Source: Rotaria sordida | Taxonomy: Eukaryota > Rotifera > Eurotatoria > Philodinida > Philodinidae | Reading direction: 5' to 3' | NCBI GenBank assembly: GCA_905250125.1 | Contig: CAJNOL010000918.1 | Location: 30,089-94,088 of the forward strand | Length of the DNA stretch: 64,000 bases | Part shown: positions 36,464 through 48,890 of the stretch, piece by piece | How the letters are laid out: every line of letters starts with the position of its first letter | Numbering within the stretch: position 1 is the first letter of the stretch | Notes under the pieces: generated by a model | Databases searched by the model: none | What the model was told of the DNA's origin: nothing | The model's input: only the letters and a program-made list of their open reading frames with translations | Program-made: the position numbers and the translations under genes

Positions 36464-39400
36464 ATGATTTGTTTATTTTTATTCTTACTTACGATATCTA
36501 ATACGAAACAATTTGATCTCGGTAATTATTGAATTGAATTAAGAATAAAATAATTTTTGAATTTTTATTTTAAGAAACATGTCGATATCCATTGGGTATT
36601 GAAACAGGAAAAATATTAGATTCAGCTTTTTCATCAAGTAGTTATGCTCGAGAAAGTACAATAGCATCTAAAGCAAGGTAAGATCATTCAATTTTTATTT
36701 ATTATTTAAAAAAAAAAAAAACAAAGAAAATTTTTATGTTAAAATAGAATTCGAAGTGAAACAGATGGATGGTGTCCATTAAATCGAATTTCATCAACAA
36801 CATATGAATATATACAAATTGATTTAGTTAATTTAACTGTTATTACACTTATTGAACTTCAAGGAAAATTTAGTTTAATACCAGTAAGAAAGACAAAAAA
36901 AAAAATAATTTTTTTTTGTTTTCATTTTCTGATCTTATCTTAAGAATGAACAATTTGCCGATGCATTTCGGATTGAATATAGACGAGAAAATGAACAAAA
37001 ATGGATTAAATATAAATATTTCTCTGGACAATATGTAAGAATAATATTTATTTCAAATTGAGTCTATTTAAAAAATAAAAGAAAACTTATAGATTTTAAG
37101 TGGAAGTTCAAATAGTTATATACCAACCATACGTGATTTACTTCCATCAATTATTGCACGACAAATTCGTATTATACCAATTGTTACTGGATCTTTATCA
37201 AAATATATTTGTATGCGTTTAGAACTCTATGGTTGTTCTTATCAAGGTTTTGATAAATTTTATATTAGAAAATAAATTAATTTATTATAATTTTAGATGG
37301 ATTGATATCATATTCAATACCTCAAGGTGATAAACGTGGTTATGATGCACAATTTTTTGATGAAACATATGATGGACAAAATGATAATGGAATATTGAAA
37401 GGTTAGTTTTCTATTTATTTTTGTTTTGAAAGAATAATTCATAACTTTACAATATATATATATATATATGAGTTATTCAAATAGAACAATCTTTTTTATT
37501 TTGTTTAAATAAAATTGATTGAAGTCGAAATAAAACATCTACAATTCTCTATTTCAATTATTTAGTCAATCTTTACAAAAAATTAACAGTCTTTCAACAT
37601 AGTTTATTAGTTAAGATTTATATAGATGATACTGACAATTATTATATTAAATTTTAGATGGTCTTGGTCAATTAACTGATGGAATATTAGCTCATGATGA
37701 TTATCGTTTAAAAGATAATGTTCAAGGTATAGGTCAAATTGGTTATGATTGGATTGGTTGGAAAAGAAAATCATTATCATTAATATCATATGTAAATCTT
37801 ATTTTTCATTTTGATACTATTCGAAATTTTACATCAATTCGTATTCATACATCAAATTTATATATACGTGATATATATTTATTTTATTCAATAACAATTA
37901 AAAATTGTCAAGAGAAAAATATTAAAAATAATCATCAAATATATTTAATTATATCAAATGATTATATAAATACTAGTGCTAGATTTATTCATATTTCTTT
38001 TATTGATAAAAATACTTTTATTATAAGTAATTGTTTAAATATAATATTAACATTTAATAATAGAAGTAAATGGATATTAATTAGTGAAATTCAATTTGAT
38101 TCTTTACCAATAAATATTAATATTTCGAAATTAGTAACAATAAAAAAAATTAATAATCATTTACCAAATTTAATAGGTATGATTTGTTATTGATTATCAT
38201 TGAATTTCAATATTTAAATATTTTTTTTTTCTATAGATACTTATGTTTCAACTGTTCACTACTGGCTTTGGTCAATTTTGGCATTAAGTTTTATAATTCT
38301 TTTTATATTTTTATTAATATACACTTATAGTCGTTGGACTCAAACATATCAACAACAAAACAAATTTTGCAAGTAAATTTTCCATTTATTTGAGAGATCT
38401 ACAAGAATTCAAAAGTTAGACAAGGAAAGTTTCGATTTCTTGTAAACCTATGAATAATTCCGATAATAAAGACTTTCCTATTTGTGTTTTATTATCGAAA
38501 GTAAAGATTAATGGGCAATCAATTTTGTGAATCATATTATTTTATTTTTTAATCAAATATTAGTTTCGACATGTGTTCAAGATCATTGTCTTTTTATACA
38601 TTCCACAATATCAAATCGTTTCTGAATTGTTAGCACGAGATCACATAAACTATCCTGAACATCGATTTTGAAAGGATGCTTGACAGCTTTCGCGGGCGAA
38701 CTTCAAGTGAATGTAGGTCTTGTCTGACTAGATCATTTGTTTTCAGTTCTTAGTTGTGTGATCTACAGCGTTTCTGTTATAACGAATATCTATTGATAGA
38801 GTCCGTCGTACACATAACTGAGCTTTAGATTGTATAAATATTCAGATATTTAAAAACAATTTCATACCGCTGATATACTTGTATGATCAAATGTTCGAGC
38901 TCATGATTCACAACCTTGCAGGAATGAATATTGTTTCCAATTAAGAGATGATCAGTGCTACTTATTTATATTAGTCTTACGAAAAATTTTATCTACTACT
39001 GTATAAAATCTTTTAGTATAACAAATCGTTTGAAATTTGGTTCAACTTATCGAGCAATACCACGAATGGGTTCTTGTATTAATAATAGAAATACTTCATA
39101 TATACCATCAATATCAAATAATGATATTCATCATTATTTAATTATTTCAACAAATAATACATCAAAAAGTATGAATAATTCAGATTTTAGTCCAACAACA
39201 ATGTCAACTATTTATCAATCAAGTATTATTGATCCATATTTAACTGCTATATCAAATGATACACCGACATTGGTTAGTTTGATTTTTTTATCCAAAAGAA
39301 TTAAACTTTAGTCTCATTAGAATAAATGATACGAGTATAGAATTGAAATTCTTTTAGGATAGTTCTTATGTTAAAAGTTAATTCAATTTGAGCTATATAA

Positions 39401-40692
39401 TTTTAAATGAAATTTGTTTTTATTTATTATTTAGATAACAAATCCTTACTCTTCGATTGATATGTATACTAGTTCATTATCTGATACACCACTTAGTATA
39501 GAGAATACAATAAAAAATATTCAAGGTCCATGTGGTAATAGTACATATGAATCTTTAGTTTCATTAAATGATTCTCAATCGACAATATTTATACCACGTA
39601 TTAATAATAAAGAATTAATTATTGAACAACCTTATTCAACAATTAATGGATGTTTTGGAACAGTAAGAATAATTATTTTGTTAAAATTTATTTTAAAAAA
39701 TTTTGATATTTAAATAGATTTTTCAAGGTTATCTTTATGTTCATCATTCAAATGATAATCTTAAACGAATTCTTATTAAAATTTTAACAACTAATGATAA
39801 AAATCAAAAGTAAAAATAATTTTAATAATTAATTAATTAATTATTGTTTAAAATATGATTGTTTTGGTTGTTTTTTTTTCTAGAGAATTATTTGATCAAG
39901 AACATTTCTTACTTAATGATCTTAATCATCCAAATATAGTTCAATTTTATGGTTATACAATTGAACAAAATTATGCACTTATTGAACATAGTGATTTAAA
40001 TGATCTTTATACATATTTATTAACATCAAAAAATATATCGTAAGTTTTATTTTATTTTATTTTTTTGTCTTAATTAAACTAATCATCAAAATTTTCTTTT
40101 TGTTAATATCAAGAAAAAATCTTCGTCTTCATTATATGACTCAATTATCAAATGCTCTTTATTATCTTGAATCTCATCATATAATACATCGTGATATAGC
40201 TGCACGAAATTGTTTAATTTATAAAAATTATAAAATTAAATTAACAAATTCAGCTATGGCATCTGAACAATTTCAATTACATTATTATAAAATTAATCAT
40301 ATTCAATTACCTATTCGATGGATGGCACCTGAATCTATTTCAAATGTAAGTTAAATAACAAATACAGAATTGATTTATTTTAGAAAAAAAAAATTCTTTG
40401 TTTTTTTTTATAGAATCAATTTACATCTCAATCAGATATATGGTCATTTGGTATAACACTTTGGGAAGTAATGACAAATTGTATAACATTACCTTATAGT
40501 TTATTAAATGATGAACAAGTTTATCAAAGATTAAAATCAGCAAACGATTTACATTTATCTAAACCAGAATGTTTGAGTAAAGAACTTATTGATTTAATGC
40601 TTGAATGTTGGCGTCCTTATAATGAACGACCAAAATTTCAAGAAATCTATACCTTTTTAAATAAACGTCTTTATGGGATGAATATTGTTTGA
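36464..40692 (+). CDS. Discoidin domain receptor-like tyrosine (pseudo)kinase
   Basis: A collagen-receptor-type membrane protein. Fourteen exons: 36464-36521, 36575-36677, 36748-36883, 36945-37034, 37093-37246, 37297-37401, 37658-38176, 38237-38372, 39017-39272, 39435-39662, 39718-39809, 39884-40039, 40114-40345 and 40414-40692. They give 2544 nt, 847 aa, with phases all consistent. Order: signal peptide (MICLFLFLL), discoidin domain (CRYPLGIETGKI ... GWCPLN ... MRLELYGC), DDR-specific second domain (DGLGQLTDGI, YDWIGW, IRNFTSIRIH), transmembrane helix in exon 38237-38372, a long Ser/Thr/Asn-rich juxtamembrane region, then the kinase. The kinase keeps the Gly loop (GCFGT), the ILIKIL lysine, HRDIAARN, the YY pair of the activation loop, PIRWMAPES and DIWSFGITLWEV. 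The DFG triad reads NSA (IKLTNSAMA), so metal binding and catalysis should be lost. Polyadenylation signal at 40780. Confidence 0.92.
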
Positions 40693-40779
40693 TTTGAATT
40701 TTGTTTTATATTCAAATCTTTATCAATTGTACATATGTGTGTGAATATTTAATTGTAAAATATGTTATAAAAAGAAAAC

Positions 40780-40785
40780 AATAAA
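40780..40785 (+). promoter_or_regulatory. Polyadenylation signal of the receptor gene
   Basis: AATAAA lies 88 bases after the stop codon at 40692, in an AT-rich 3' end. Confidence 0.5.
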
Positions 40786-41189
40786 GCCATGTGATTTATT
40801 CATCATTTCGATTTTTTTTTCTAATTTTTAGTATCTCAATGATCATAGAGATCAAATATAATCGTATCATTTTATTGACAATATCAAATATTCATTTTTG
40901 ACGAACCCGTAAAAGTCAAATGTCGTTTTCCAACCATATTGTAAAATAACAGCAATAAAAAAAAATTTGAAATCTTAGATGAAAAAACTAATATTTTCTC
41001 AGACTAGGATGGTCTAACAGATCATATAGTGAAGAACAAATTATTCTCAGGTGACATTCAGATAGTGCGATATTTTCAAAAACACAAATTTTTAAATTTT
41101 TAAATATCAAATTTTATTTTGCAAAAGTTTGTCTGCTCACAGATGCGACGTGAATTTTTGTCTCTTGAGTGATAGAACTAATGAGGGAA

Positions 41190-41220
41190 CATATTTGAGT
41201 GTGGGTGCGGGTGTGAATCT
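41190..41220 (+). repeat. Short G/T-rich telomere-like tract
   Basis: GAGTGTGGGTGCGGGTGTG at about 41198-41216 stands out from its AT-rich surroundings and resembles the tracts at 29.0, 43.5, 45.6, 48.8 and 60.6 kb. Confidence 0.4.
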
Positions 41221-41732
41221 TTTAGAAAAGGCAACTGTTCTGTTGGTTCGTATTATTGACTTACGAGTTGATCGACATACTGAATTCGCTGTTGAGAATT
41301 TTTCTTGCACCTTTATATTGTTGCAAATGATAGGTACCCTTATGACGTTTACCATTAACTAGAAAATTCTTTAGATAACTTTGTTTTTCTGCTAATTCCG
41401 TACGAAATGAATATGATGTTTTTAAATATGAGTGAACGAGATACGACAGTATAATCAATACAATGGTGTCAATTGAAATGAAATAATTTGTAATGAGATT
41501 TCAACTACTTTCAGTATTGGATTGTTGTGATTCTATTTTATCTGATTGGATAAGATAAATGAATCGATGCAACTGAAATCAGTTTCAAAAACTTTTTTCC
41601 TAGTATAATCGAAAGTTAAATGTCTAACATTAACGTTGATATTATCGGACCAATTACAATATATATATTCTTTCGAGTTCAACTACTAGAAGTTAATGTA
41701 TCATTAATAGATAAAGACGTCGTTATACAGAT

Positions 41733-42150
41733 ACACGAAAAACTTTTCAAGTTCAAACATAAAAAAGTTTGTTTACCGAAAAACTTTTTTTTTTCATGTA
41801 ATTTACATAGATTGTTCTTATTAGGAACATTTTTCCGCTGGTTGTTCGTATTGGGCGCAGTTTTCCTAACAAGGACAGAGCAGTTTTTGTGAAAGTTGTA
41901 ATAACTCAATTATTACAAGTCGAAAAAATCTGAACCTTGGGATCGTGATTCTTTGATTGATATGGAACATTTTCCGTTCGAGAAGTATATCAATATTGTC
42001 AAGTTCAGATTCAAAAAAAGCTTGTTTACTAAAAAAATAACTTTCTTTCTATATGTTTTATATGAAGTGTTATTATTAGGAGCATTTTCTAGCTCATTGT
42101 TCTCATTAGGAAGAGCTCCGCTAATAGGGACAGATTCAATTAGTTGTAAA
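41733..42150. repeat. Two diverged direct repeats, about 255 bp apart
   Basis: 41740-41880 and 41995-42135 align along their length. Shared landmarks in order are TCAAGTTCA, GTTTGTTTAC versus CTTGTTTACT, TTATTAGGA, TTGTTC and a final AGGGACAG-like end. A weaker third echo lies near 42305-42330. The open frames on both strands inside differ between copies and look non-coding. This is probably an old tandem duplication. The rest of 40790-42687 shows nothing else. Confidence 0.45.
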
Positions 42151-42687
42151 CTACTGCTAATTACTCGATTAGTTTTCAAGATGACCAGCTGATTTTTGTA
42201 TCATTCATTAGAGCAGACATTTTCACAATCCAAGAGGTAAAAAATATTTTTACAATCATGAGAAATAATTTAATAAAAAAGGAATTATTCTCATCTCCGA
42301 AAAAAAACTGTTCTTATTGGAAACATTCACTGCGCTTAAATTATAAAAGAGAAAAGTATCCCGTGTCACAATAGTGCGAACTAAAAGAACGAGAACGTGC
42401 ACTTTTGAAATATTGACTGTAGGTGCTTTTTCCTTCCTAATCAACACTGGAGGTCATGAATGAAAAGAACGAGCTCAAAGTACGTCACCCTTTCACATCC
42501 CGAAGGTACGAAAAGAGCATGTATGATTCTGTAGATAACCTTGCGCTGTCAGTCGTGTTTCAGACTTTCAACGCATAACGAACAAGAAAGAAAGCTTGCA
42601 TTTTATCAATCTACATAAAGAGACACGTTTTTTTTGCTTTAACATTATTTTCTTCATCACTGGTGTTAAGGCAAAAAGTAAAATAAA

Positions 42688-45539
42688 ATGTGGCTTTTAT
42701 CCATGATTTTATTTCTCATATGCATTGGTCTCATGACCTATTACTTTTTTCTACTACGGCAACTTCACCGATACTTTAATCGACGTGGTATTCCTACTCC
42801 ATCTTTCCATTTCTTCTTTGGCCATCTTAAAACGTTGTGGAATACTGCATCCTATCACCGTCAACTCGAAAGCTGGACGAAGCAATATGGCAAGATATAT
42901 GGAATTTATCAAGGAACTGTTCCTACCTTTGTTGTTAGCGATCCTGATTTTCTTCAAGAAGTTTTCATTAAACAATTTTCCACTTTCCATGGGCGAAGGG
43001 AAGTTCTCACAAGGACTGGTGCTCATAATGTATTTTCCTCATCAGGTGTGCCATGGCGTCGGCATCGTCATGTAATAAATCCAACGTTCTCCGCAGTCAA
43101 ATTGAAAATGATGAGTGCTCTTATTAATGGATGTGTTAGTGATGTAATGAAAAAATTAGCCGTTCATGCAAACAACGACGGTGAATTCAACATCTACTTA
43201 TACTATAAGCGATTGACAATGGACGTCATATGTAAGTATATCCTCACGACTTTCTCTCGTTCCAAACAAATATAGAGGATGATTGAGATTCTTTTGCAGT
43301 CTGAGAATTCTGAGCTTTCTCTGCCCTGAAATTATATCAGAATATGCCCAAGAACATTCCTTCATATGTGGTGATTCGTCAAATCTTGCAACTGGATTTG
43401 TTGAGGCTTTATGTTCTCGTTGAGTGTTTCGAAAAGAGTCTACTTTTTGTTTTTATCATATCTCTATAAATGTACAATCAAACGTACTAATCACAAATAT
43501 TCCCTTGAGAGTGTGAATTTGTGACTGTGACTATTGATCAAGAGAGCACTCACACCCACACTCACCTCTCTCATCATTACATATGCAGAAACGCTCCTAG
43601 GCATGTTTGAATATATTTCATGGGCAGAAAAAAAGCGAAATTTTTGTAAGCTAGGAGAGCATTCTAATTGCTATCATTGTCAGCGTTCTTTAGGCCGATG
43701 TGCATTTGGAATTGACACCGATTTACAAGATAATCCAGACAACATATATTTCAAGAAACTGGAAGAGCTCTTTGCTCATAGTATTCACTCGAGTTGGCTC
43801 TTCAGACTTGGCGAACTTGCCCCTCGCATAGCGAATGTTATTAACAAAATCTTGTTTGCCACCAACATCGCACGAGTATTAATCAATATATATCTTCTAC
43901 CCTTGATTTCAAAGAAGCAGTTGCATGAACCACCAGGTATTTGGCTCTTCAACCGATTACACCCGATTATTGAACAGCGACAGCAGACGCCTACCTCACG
44001 AGTCGATCTTTTGCAATTAATGTTACAAGTTATGACTGAAGAGACAATTAACGTAAGTGTAATTAAGATCTATAGAACTTAAGTAACCTCTTGTTGTGTA
44101 GCGAATTATTTTGAAGTTATCGGCAGTCTTGATAGTTTCTAGTAAGGCACCATTAATCCAAAAGAGTAAGAAAAAAATAGACATCGTCAGATCTTATATG
44201 GGTAAATAGACTCATGATGAGTAATTACTTTGTACTGTTGTAAAAGAGATTTGGGTGGACAATTTTTTAAGTCGAGATTGCTTTCCATGACAAAAACACC
44301 TATTCTGAGAACGATCGAACTGACGTCTGGTTGTTATAGTGTTCAGCTTTCCAAAGTATTTCACTCACACTAGACGTAAAAAACTGAGTACAATGACCTG
44401 CACGAATGTGTTTACTTTTGCATTGTGAAAACTTTCGAATGGCAAAGGAAATTATACTAAAACTTTTATTGCGGCCCCTAAGAAAAAGTACAGTGAACAA
44501 CGAAAAGTTTTCGATTCGGTCAGAGAGATTGGAGATAGTTATAGATCCATTAAAAATATATTTCTCTTCTAGGATGAAGTGCAAAACAACAACAAGACAA
44601 ACTATCGGCTAACTCGAAGAGAAATTATCACTAACATCCTTGTTTTTATGGCGGCAGGATATGAAACAACATCAACTGCTTTGGCGTATGCAACGTATGT
44701 GCTTGCTAGACATCCAGATGTTCTTCAGAAACTTCAGGCTGAAATAAACCAACTTCCATTAGACAATGATGATGAGTTCGAAGAGGATATAAAAAAATAT
44801 CCCGATTATGATACAATCGCGCAAATGCCTTATATGGACATGTTTGTTTCCGAGGTCTTGAGAATGTATCCTATTGGAAATATATTCATTCAAAGATGTG
44901 CCTCCGAAGATACAATCGTACAGGGAATTAAAATTGAAAAGGGTAAGTATGTATTTTTATAGTACGAAAGAGTTCGATTTTCTATGTATCAGAGGATTTA
45001 TAATAATCGCGTTATAATTTGCAAGTTTTTCCCTTTTGAATTTTTAAATGTGTTCTAAAAAAAATCTTTGTTGATCTATAACAGCTCTATATGGAACTAT
45101 GAACCTATCTATGTACAGAAATCAAAACTGAGAAGACAAGTTGCCTCTGTTTTTTGCATCGACTTCATGATAATTTGATCAGAAAGTAGCTTCTCAAACT
45201 ACATGTTTTTTATCTTTTCAAGGTACCTTAGTGCATGCTGATGTCTATTCAGTCCATTACGATTGTGAACTTTGGGGTCCTGAAGATCCATACGTTTTCT
45301 TTCCCGAGCGTCATAAAACAAAACGTCATCCAATGGCTTATCTGCCATTTGGAGCGGGACCACGGCATTGTATTGGTATGCGATTTGCACTGACTGAGAT
45401 CAAAATTCTACTAGTACGGTTACTTCGCAAATATTCGATTCTGCCTGGTGAGCATCTCGAAAGCAAATTCAACATCCGTGAACGGACAGCTATAGCACCC
45501 GAAGAAGTTTGGGTTAAACTGGTACAAAAAAGTGCTTGA
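42688..45539 (+). CDS. Cytochrome P450, clan 3-like
   Basis: A microsomal haem monooxygenase. Four exons, 42688-43231, 43694-44052, 44573-44942 and 45223-45539, give 529 aa with phases 1, 0 and 1 matching across all introns. The N-terminal membrane anchor (MWLLSMILFLICIGLM) is followed by the hinge GIPTPSFHFFFGH. The I-helix oxygen-binding motif is AGYETTSTAL, the K-helix ExxR is EVLRMYP, and the haem-binding loop is FGAGPRHCIGMRFA with the Cys ligand. LTMDVICRCAFGIDTD, formed across intron 1, is typical of the CYP3/CYP5 clan. All key residues are present, so it should be active; the substrate cannot be inferred. Introns 1 and 3 are longer than most here, and intron 1 contains a CA-rich telomere-like tract. 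Confidence 0.93.
43545..43568 (-). repeat. Short telomere-like tract in P450 intron 1
   Basis: The + strand reads CACTCACACCCACACTCACC. The G-rich strand is minus. It matches the style of the other GT-rich tracts in the window. Confidence 0.35.
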
Positions 45540-46276
45540 GAGACGATAACACAATACTTATAAGTCCAAAATTGTACTTTTCTGAGAATATTGTTTGAAT
45601 AAGGGTGTGCGTGTTGGTGTGCGTGAAACAAGGACCACACCCTCAATTTTTTTCATTTTTTTGTAAAATTTGCTAAAATGATCATTTCGCTTTCAGAAAA
45701 GAACCATAGAAAATCAACAGGATTATTATTCATTCGGAACTTCTTCCAACTGGCTGCACCATCACTGCTGATTTCTATTGTCAACAATTGGACAGAGTTG
45801 CAGCAAAACTCAATGGTAGAAAAATACGATTTTGTACAAACAAGAAGAAATAAAACTTTTCTTCTATTATCAACAAAGACACTAGCATACCTTTAAAAAA
45901 ATATTATTCTTCGATCTAAAGATTTAGAATCAACAAAAGGTATATATTTTGCTTATTATATTAAACTTTGAAATTTTTGTTTTGAATATTCCCAAGTGAA
46001 TCTGTACGTATTGATCATTGTATAGCAAAATATATCGACGTAAGAAAATTGAAAAGAAGAATTTATTTTTCAAATGAGGTAATTTTCAAGTTCATGATCG
46101 AATCGATAAACAATTAGTTTTGATTATATTACAACAACAACAAACATGAATACAAGTTCAACAAATAATCCATGAAGTGTTTTTAGTTCTTATGAATAAG
46201 AATTTATTTTACACTTTTAATGTTGTTTGAGATAAATTTTTGTTCTATACATACACAAAAAGAACGGAACATTATG
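45540..46276. other. Intergenic, with a short GT-rich tract
   Basis: At 45601-45630 the repeated unit GGTGTGCGTG occurs twice. The remaining sequence is AT-rich and featureless. A 72-codon frame at 45678-45896 has no recognisable family. Confidence 0.4.
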
Positions 46277-47105
46277 TTAATCATGCTGTGTTGTCCATGA
46301 ATCTAATTGTATATGACGACAAGTTTGTTCGTCTTGAGGTTCATAGACACGTTCAATAGGAAGGCGAAGTTGATCAAGTTTTTTTTTTGGTAAAACAGCA
46401 TTATTATATTGAGTTTGAACAAATGAGGTTATATCAACAATACGTAAAATATCACGACCATCAAGAAAACTTCCAATTTTTTTAAGACCTAATTGAATAG
46501 CTCGACGACCAATCACTGGTTGACCATCTGGATGATGATCAGGATCCCATTGTAAACGAATTGATCCCCGATGAGTTTTTGTTTTTGAATCTATTTTATC
46601 ATTTTTCGGAAGACCTTTATGTGAACTATGTATGGCTTGTGCTAAATAACTATCAAACGCTGAACGTCGAAGCCATATAGCTAAAATATGTTGTTGATTG
46701 AATTTTGTAGCCCAATGAGATCGATACATCATCCAAAGGAAATTTGTTTTTATCCCTAGGTTAATAAAATGTCTATTTTTTTCTTTTTAATAATCTTATT
46801 AGATTTCATATCATACATGTCATACGATTTTGATTATAATCAGGACATCCTGTAAAGCGTCCATTTTCACAAGCAAATTGTGCTATATCTTGATTATATG
46901 CCTGATAGACTATAATTGATTCTTCATCAAATGATGCTAAAATCCATTTTCCATGTGGGTATTTCTTGTTTGGCCAATGACGTACTGCATCGTTATATAA
47001 TTCAGTAGCGTTTTCATATTTATTTAACCAATCCATGGATTTTAATGATTTCCTCAAAAATACAAAAGAACGTAACAAATTTTTCAGGCATATGCTAAAC
47101 GACAA
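46277..47105 (-). pseudogene. DUF4291 family gene with a one-base frameshift
   Basis: Read on the minus strand, exon 1 (47105-46817) encodes YPHGKWILASFDEESIIVYQ, AYNQDIAQFA and the start of the RMTW motif. Exon 2 (46756-46277) continues with LWMMYRSHWATKFNQQHIL, RLQWDPDHHPDG, RAIQLGL and IVDITSFV. These match DUF4291, a family of unknown function found mainly in bacteria and fungi. The intron 46757-46816 has a GTATGA donor and CTAG acceptor, and its phase joins T to GG to make the conserved Trp. Exon 2, however, needs one T fewer in the T4 run at 46740-46743 to reach the downstream frame, otherwise it stops at once. This is either a recent disabling indel or a base-call error. The start codon is uncertain; an in-frame Met lies 24 codons on. 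Confidence 0.75.
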
Positions 47106-48243
47106 AACATATTTATAGTGTTTGAAATATTAGCACATAGTTGCGCAATAACATATAAATATGTTGTAATAAGGAATATGTTATTTCATCATAACATTCT
47201 TATCACAAGATTCATAGATGTAAATAGTTTTGCTTCTAGTTTCATGTGAATTCAAATTCTTTCCAAGTAAATCTCTATAGAGAGCTACTATTACGATGGC
47301 AAGGATTAAAATGAGTTGTCAGAAGTGAACAGAATTCGGCGTAAATTAAACTCGAGTCCATCTGTATTAGTTGAAATGTCTAAAAATTCTCGTTAGATGT
47401 CCTTTATGATCGAATTAATTTCATGAAATTTAATCATTACTTTATTCTGTCATTGTCTTGATGAGTAGTTGAAATCTAAATAGTTGGCTACTTCCTGAGA
47501 AAAGAGCTCTAAAATATCATTTAATGTCTCGAACTAGCCAATTTATTTTTTTTCTTGTACTCATGTAGGTTTTTCTTATTACCGACGTCAATATATTTGT
47601 GCAAATTTTCTCTAGAAATGGACTGAATACTCGATGTAAAATGTCTGTAATTACTAAATGACAAAACCTAACAATATATACCTTATGTAGTTTTACAGAT
47701 TGTCAACTAGCAGTTCCCATGCATTCTTAAATAGAACCTCAACAACATTCTTGACTAGATGTCAGACTTCATTTTTCAACAAACTTGATAATTAATTTTC
47801 ACAAGCTCAAATGGATTTGTAGACAGATGTATATTATCTGATTCGATATGTTTGTATCTACTCTTTGTGAACGATAAAACTTAGAGGTTTCTATCATATT
47901 ACTATCAAAAATACTTCGATATTTCTTGTATTTTGAAATGAATGATAATTAAATACTAAAAAGTAGAAAACGTTTAATTGTATTCACTTTTAGAAGACTT
48001 AAAAAAGAAAGAGATGTCGATTTGTATGAAAAATGATGGATTAAACAAGATGCATTTGAATCATTTTTTAAATGACGATTAAAAATTTCCAAAGTAATCT
48101 TTCAGAACTCCATGTTTTCTAAACTTTAAATTTTTTTTCCGTGGTTAAAATAGCTGCTTACAAAAGATAACTTCTAAATTTTATATTGGTAAGTGTAACT
48201 AAAATAAATAATTGGTGCCATTGACTTCTTTTACTATACAGGC
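47106..48243. other. Gene-poor AT-rich stretch
   Basis: No coding frame, RNA or clear repeat is recognised. Confidence 0.5.
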
Positions 48244-48372
48244 GTCTACAGAATACAGAAAACTGGCCATTATAGTAGGTGTCCTCTGTTGCCTGTCTTT
48301 AGCAATGTTCTTGTTAATAATTGAAGGTCAGTCTGCAGAGACGAAGATATCACCAGATGTAATTGATGCCTG
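48244..48372 (+). pseudogene. Possible exon remnant encoding a membrane helix
   Basis: After a plausible acceptor (CTATACAG) a 43-codon frame runs to TGA at 48370-48372. It encodes a membrane-spanning stretch (LAIIVGVLCCLSLAMFLLII) followed by a polar end. Base composition is richer in GC than its surroundings. No partner exons are found, although 49170-49420 also shows broken membrane-like coding. It may be the remnant of a small multipass protein gene; the family is unknown. Confidence 0.3.
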
Positions 48373-48814
48373 AACTAATGTCTAATCAAGTATTCGTAGC
48401 CGATAGATATACTGTGATCATTGAACTCAGTAAGATTCGCACAAATCGATAGCATCGATTTTCCTCTGTTTATGGTGATATTTCGAGGTTCATATCGTAT
48501 TCCAGTGGAAAATTTTTGAAGAGCTACTACCAGATCTTCTATTTTTAAACGAACTACAAGTGACTTTGAGATTTCAGAGGCAACTAAATTTTAAAGTCAA
48601 CTTCAACAAATATATAGAATGTTCAGAAAATCATTCCTCAAAGAAATATTTGAATATCTCCGTCATAGTTTGACTTAATAGACTGATACTTTTATTACTA
48701 ATGGAAGAGTGTTCGTAGCTCATATTCATAAGAGAAACAATTGACAAAAACTATTTTGAAGTGTTACAATCGATTTTAAAGAACTATAACCCTTTGTGGG
48801 CTACAAAAAAACAC

Positions 48815-48890
48815 TATATGGGTGTGGGTGTAGGTATTGGTGTGAAGAACATAGCCACGCACGTGCACACCCACATCTACACCCCGAATA
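48815..48890. repeat. Inverted pair of telomere-like tracts
   Basis: A G-rich tract (GGGTGTGGGTGTAGG at about 48821) is followed about 30 bases later by a C-rich one (CACACCCACATCTACACCCC at about 48867-48886). This is a head-to-head arrangement that can form a hairpin. Confidence 0.5.
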
